The notes beneath the pieces are model-generated. The model saw only the letters and a list, made by a program, of their open reading frames with translations, ran no database searches and had not been told where the DNA came from. DNA of 8,387 nucleotides from Xanthobacteraceae bacterium (GTDB lineage: Bacteria; Pseudomonadota; Alphaproteobacteria; Rhizobiales; Xanthobacteraceae): NCBI GenBank assembly GCA_030037185.1, contig JASHRR010001102.1:1-8387 (forward strand), in the 5' to 3' direction. Both the position numbers and the translations under genes were made by a program. Each line of letters starts with the position of its first letter. Position 1 is the stretch's first letter. This document shows positions 6,684-8,387 of the stretch, in pieces.

Positions 6684-7676
6684 ATGAGGCCCTCGATCAT
6701 GGCCGCATCAATGTCGCGATGCATGTCCGCTGCGGTCGGCTTGGCGGCGGCGGTTCTCGTTGCGCTTTCGGCTGCGGCCGAGGAGTATCCGGTCCGTCCG
6801 GTGCGGATCGTCGTTGGCTTCGGTCCCGGCGCCTCGGGCGATATTGCGGCTCGGGTCCTGGCGCAAAAACTCGGCGCGCGGTTCGGCCAGCAATTCGTGG
6901 TGGAAAATCGTACCGGCGCTGGAAGCAGCATTGCCACCAATTTCGTCGCTCATGCCGCCAACGACGGCTACACGCTACTGCAGGGCACCGTCGCCAACAC
7001 CATCAATCCGGCGATCACGCCGAACCTTGCCTACGACTTCGTGAAGGACTTTGTGCCGATTTCATTGTTCACGACGCTGCCGAACATTCTCGTCGTCCAT
7101 CCCGCGGTCGAGGCAAGAAGCGTCGCCGAGCTGATTGAGCTGGCGCGGTCGCGACCCGGGGAATTGTCGTTCGGATCGGCCGGTGTCGGGTCCGGGTCGC
7201 ATTTCAGCGGCGAACTCTTCAACGTGAGGGCGGGCGTCAAGCTGCTGCATATTCCCTATCCGGGCACCGCCCAGGCCGCCACCGATCTCCTGGGCGGGCG
7301 TCTGCAGGTGATGTTCTCGCCGGCATCGACAGTGCTGCCGTTCGTCGCCGAGGGCAAGCTCGTGGCGCTCGCCTCAACCGGGTTACGCCGGGCCAGCGCG
7401 GCGCCAAACTTGCCGACGATTGCGGAAGCTGGACTTGCAGGATTCGACACCTCGGGCTGGTTCGGGCTGCTGGCGCCCGCCGGAGCGCCGCGCGAAATCA
7501 TCGAACAGCTGGCAGCTGCCAGCAACGAAGCGGCGAAATCGCCGGACGTGATTGCGGCGCTCGCACCGCAAGGCTACGACATGGCGGGCGGCAGCCCGCA
7601 GGAGTTCGCCACTTTCATCGCTAACGACTTGGCGAAATGGTCGCGCGTTGCCGCCGCGGCCGGGATCAAACGATAA
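6684..7676 (+). CDS. Bug/TctC-family tripartite tricarboxylate transporter substrate-binding protein
   Basis: About 330 residues from the ATG at 6684, the usual size for this family. A signal peptide with a long Ala/Val/Leu core (AAVGLAAAVLVALSAAAEE) precedes the mature start YPVRPVRIVVGFGPGASGDIAAR. That opening, VVENRTGAGSSIATNFVAHAANDGYTLL, PAITPNLAYDFVKDFVPIS, GSAGVGSGSHFSGELF, IPYPGTAQAATDLLGGRLQVMF, and the C-terminal ANDLAKWSRV are all typical of Bug proteins. These periplasmic proteins bind carboxylates or other small anions and hand them to TctAB permeases or act as signalling co-sensors. No TctA or TctB gene is visible, so it is an orphan, as many Bug genes are; its ligand cannot be read from sequence. 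The start is uncertain: GTG 6654, ATG 6684 (GGTGAAG just upstream) and ATG 6699 (GAGG upstream) are all in frame. Confidence 0.9.
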   Translation: MRPSIMAASMSRCMSAAVGLAAAVLVALSAAAEEYPVRPVRIVVGFGPGASGDIAARVLAQKLGARFGQQFVVENRTGAGSSIATNFVAHAANDGYTLLQGTVANTINPAITPNLAYDFVKDFVPISLFTTLPNILVVHPAVEARSVAELIELARSRPGELSFGSAGVGSGSHFSGELFNVRAGVKLLHIPYPGTAQAATDLLGGRLQVMFSPASTVLPFVAEGKLVALASTGLRRASAAPNLPTIAEAGLAGFDTSGWFGLLAPAGAPREIIEQLAAASNEAAKSPDVIAALAPQGYDMAGGSPQEFATFIANDLAKWSRVAAAAGIKR

Positions 7677-7713
7677 TCGATCGCCCGAGGTAACCCATCC
7701 CCGATTCAAATCA

Positions 7714-7734
7714 AAAGCGCGCAGCGCGCGCTTT
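7714..7734. terminator. Hairpin between convergent genes, probable bidirectional terminator
   Basis: AAAGCGCGC (7714-7722) and GCGCGCTTT (7726-7734) form a perfect 9-base stem around a 3-base loop (AGC). It lies 37 bases after the Bug protein stop and 31 bases from the stop of the convergent IalB-like gene. The A/T ends flank a GC core, giving a short U-run in either direction. The U-run is only three bases, so termination may be incomplete. Confidence 0.6.
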
Positions 7735-7765
7735 GGAGGACTTGCATTCCGGTGCAGGTCAGTTG

Positions 7766-8386
7766 TTATTTCGGCGGCGTTCCGCCCTGGCTTTCGAGCT
7801 TTTTGCGCAACTCGTCGGCGCGCTTCTGCAAATCCTCCTGCAGCTTCTTTTGCTGCTCCTCGAATACCTTGGGGTCAGTCGGCGGGCCTTCATTGGCCTT
7901 CATGAAGCTGTTGCCTGAGTTGTCGGTCAGCGGTAACGGGAAGGTGATCGCAGCCGCCGCCAGATTGATCGCCTGGATCTGCAGCATCTGGCCTTTCTTG
8001 AGCTTGCTGACGAGTTCGGGCGTGGCCTCGTAGTCGGCCATGCAGCCGTTGGCGAAGCAGGTAAAGAACGCGCCGCTGATCGGCGCATCTTTGTCGATCA
8101 CAATGCGGGTGCCGTATTGCAGCTGAAGCGGGCTCGGCAGGGTGACGCGGAACAGCTTCCTTTGCTCGCCTTCCGGCTCAATAAATGCCGCAGCGACAAC
8201 CGGCTGACCCGCCTCGGTGCGGGCGTTCTTGCCGGTGAAACAGACTTCCTTGCCACCCGGTTCATTGCCTCTGCCGCAGAATTTCGCCCACGGCGAATAG
8301 ATGAGTTGTGGCATTTCGAGTGAGGGGCTTTGCGCGGCCGCTGGACCGCCTGAAATGATTGCTGACGACAGGATCGCCCCGGCGAT
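7766..8386 (-). CDS. IalB-family (invasion-associated locus B) secreted protein, 5' truncated by window edge
   Basis: The frame is open to the right edge, so the start is outside the window. The first visible codons (IAGAILSSAIISGGPAAAQS) read as the end of a signal peptide with a likely AAA-Q cleavage site, which makes the Met at 8314 internal. Counted from that Met, IalB features are SPWAKFCGRG (7-16), KEVCFTG (22-28), VTLPSPLQLQYGTRIVID (57-74), FFTCFANGCMADYE (83-96) and AINLAAAAITFPLPL (115-129). Four cysteines (13, 25, 86, 91) could form two disulphides in the periplasm. The C-terminus (about 148-175) is a charged helix rich in Lys, Glu and Gln, likely a coiled coil, ending in GGTPPK. 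IalB was named from Bartonella erythrocyte invasion, but members are widespread in non-pathogenic Rhizobiales, so a general envelope role is more likely here. The stop is TAA at 7768-7766. Confidence 0.85.
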   Translation of the reverse strand: MAGAILSSAIISGGPAAAQSPSLEMPQLIYSPWAKFCGRGNEPGGKEVCFTGKNARTEAGQPVVAAAFIEPEGEQRKLFRVTLPSPLQLQYGTRIVIDKDAPISGAFFTCFANGCMADYEATPELVSKLKKGQMLQIQAINLAAAAITFPLPLTDNSGNSFMKANEGPPTDPKVFEEQQKKLQEDLQKRADELRKKLESQGGTPPK

Positions 8387-8387
8387 T

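Noticed and set aside
1..8387. Mobile elements, CRISPR arrays, tRNA or rRNA genes, riboswitches
   Set aside because: No transposase or integrase motifs, terminal inverted repeats, spaced short repeats, cloverleaf or rRNA-like segments were seen. The only sizeable repeats are the PAS duplication and the kinase paralogue.

Overview
The window reads as chromosomal DNA from a GC-rich alphaproteobacterium, most likely a Bradyrhizobium-like member of the Rhizobiales. The clues are the strong G/C third-position bias, a Rhizobiales-type malyl-CoA lyase, HspQ, an HWE-family sensor kinase, an IalB-family secreted protein and a stand-alone Bug-type solute-binding protein. The assignment rests on remembered family features, not on a search.

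Layout. (1) 3-1040, plus: 3' part of a malyl-CoA lyase (CoA ester lyase) gene whose start lies off the left edge. (2) 1136-1471, plus: hspQ. (3) 1503-5402, minus: a very large membrane HWE histidine kinase of about 1299 residues, with eight predicted membrane spans, a Cache-like periplasmic sensor, HAMP-like linker, four PAS domains and an HWE catalytic module. It converges on hspQ. (4) 5403-5614: control region of the kinase, with a good sigma-54-type -24/-12 match and an inverted repeat. (5) about 5615-6340, minus: a decayed second HWE kinase (PAS plus HWE module). It lies in tandem with the intact kinase and can be aligned to its 3' third; several frameshifting deletions and loss of the ATP-binding N-box show it is dead. 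(6) 6341-6683: no recognisable gene. (7) 6684-7676, plus: Bug/TctC-family periplasmic binding protein. (8) 7714-7734: a hairpin between convergent genes, probably a shared terminator. (9) 7766-8386, minus: IalB-family protein with signal peptide, running off the right edge.

The genes do not form one pathway. They are mostly single transcription units of carbon metabolism (malyl-CoA lyase), protein quality control (HspQ), signalling (HWE kinase), uptake or sensing of organic acids (Bug protein) and an envelope protein (IalB). The most notable parts are the kinase locus, with its tandem pseudogenised paralogue, an internal PAS duplication and a possible RpoN promoter. I found no mobile element, CRISPR array, tRNA or rRNA, and nothing that clearly amounts to an undescribed multi-gene system.
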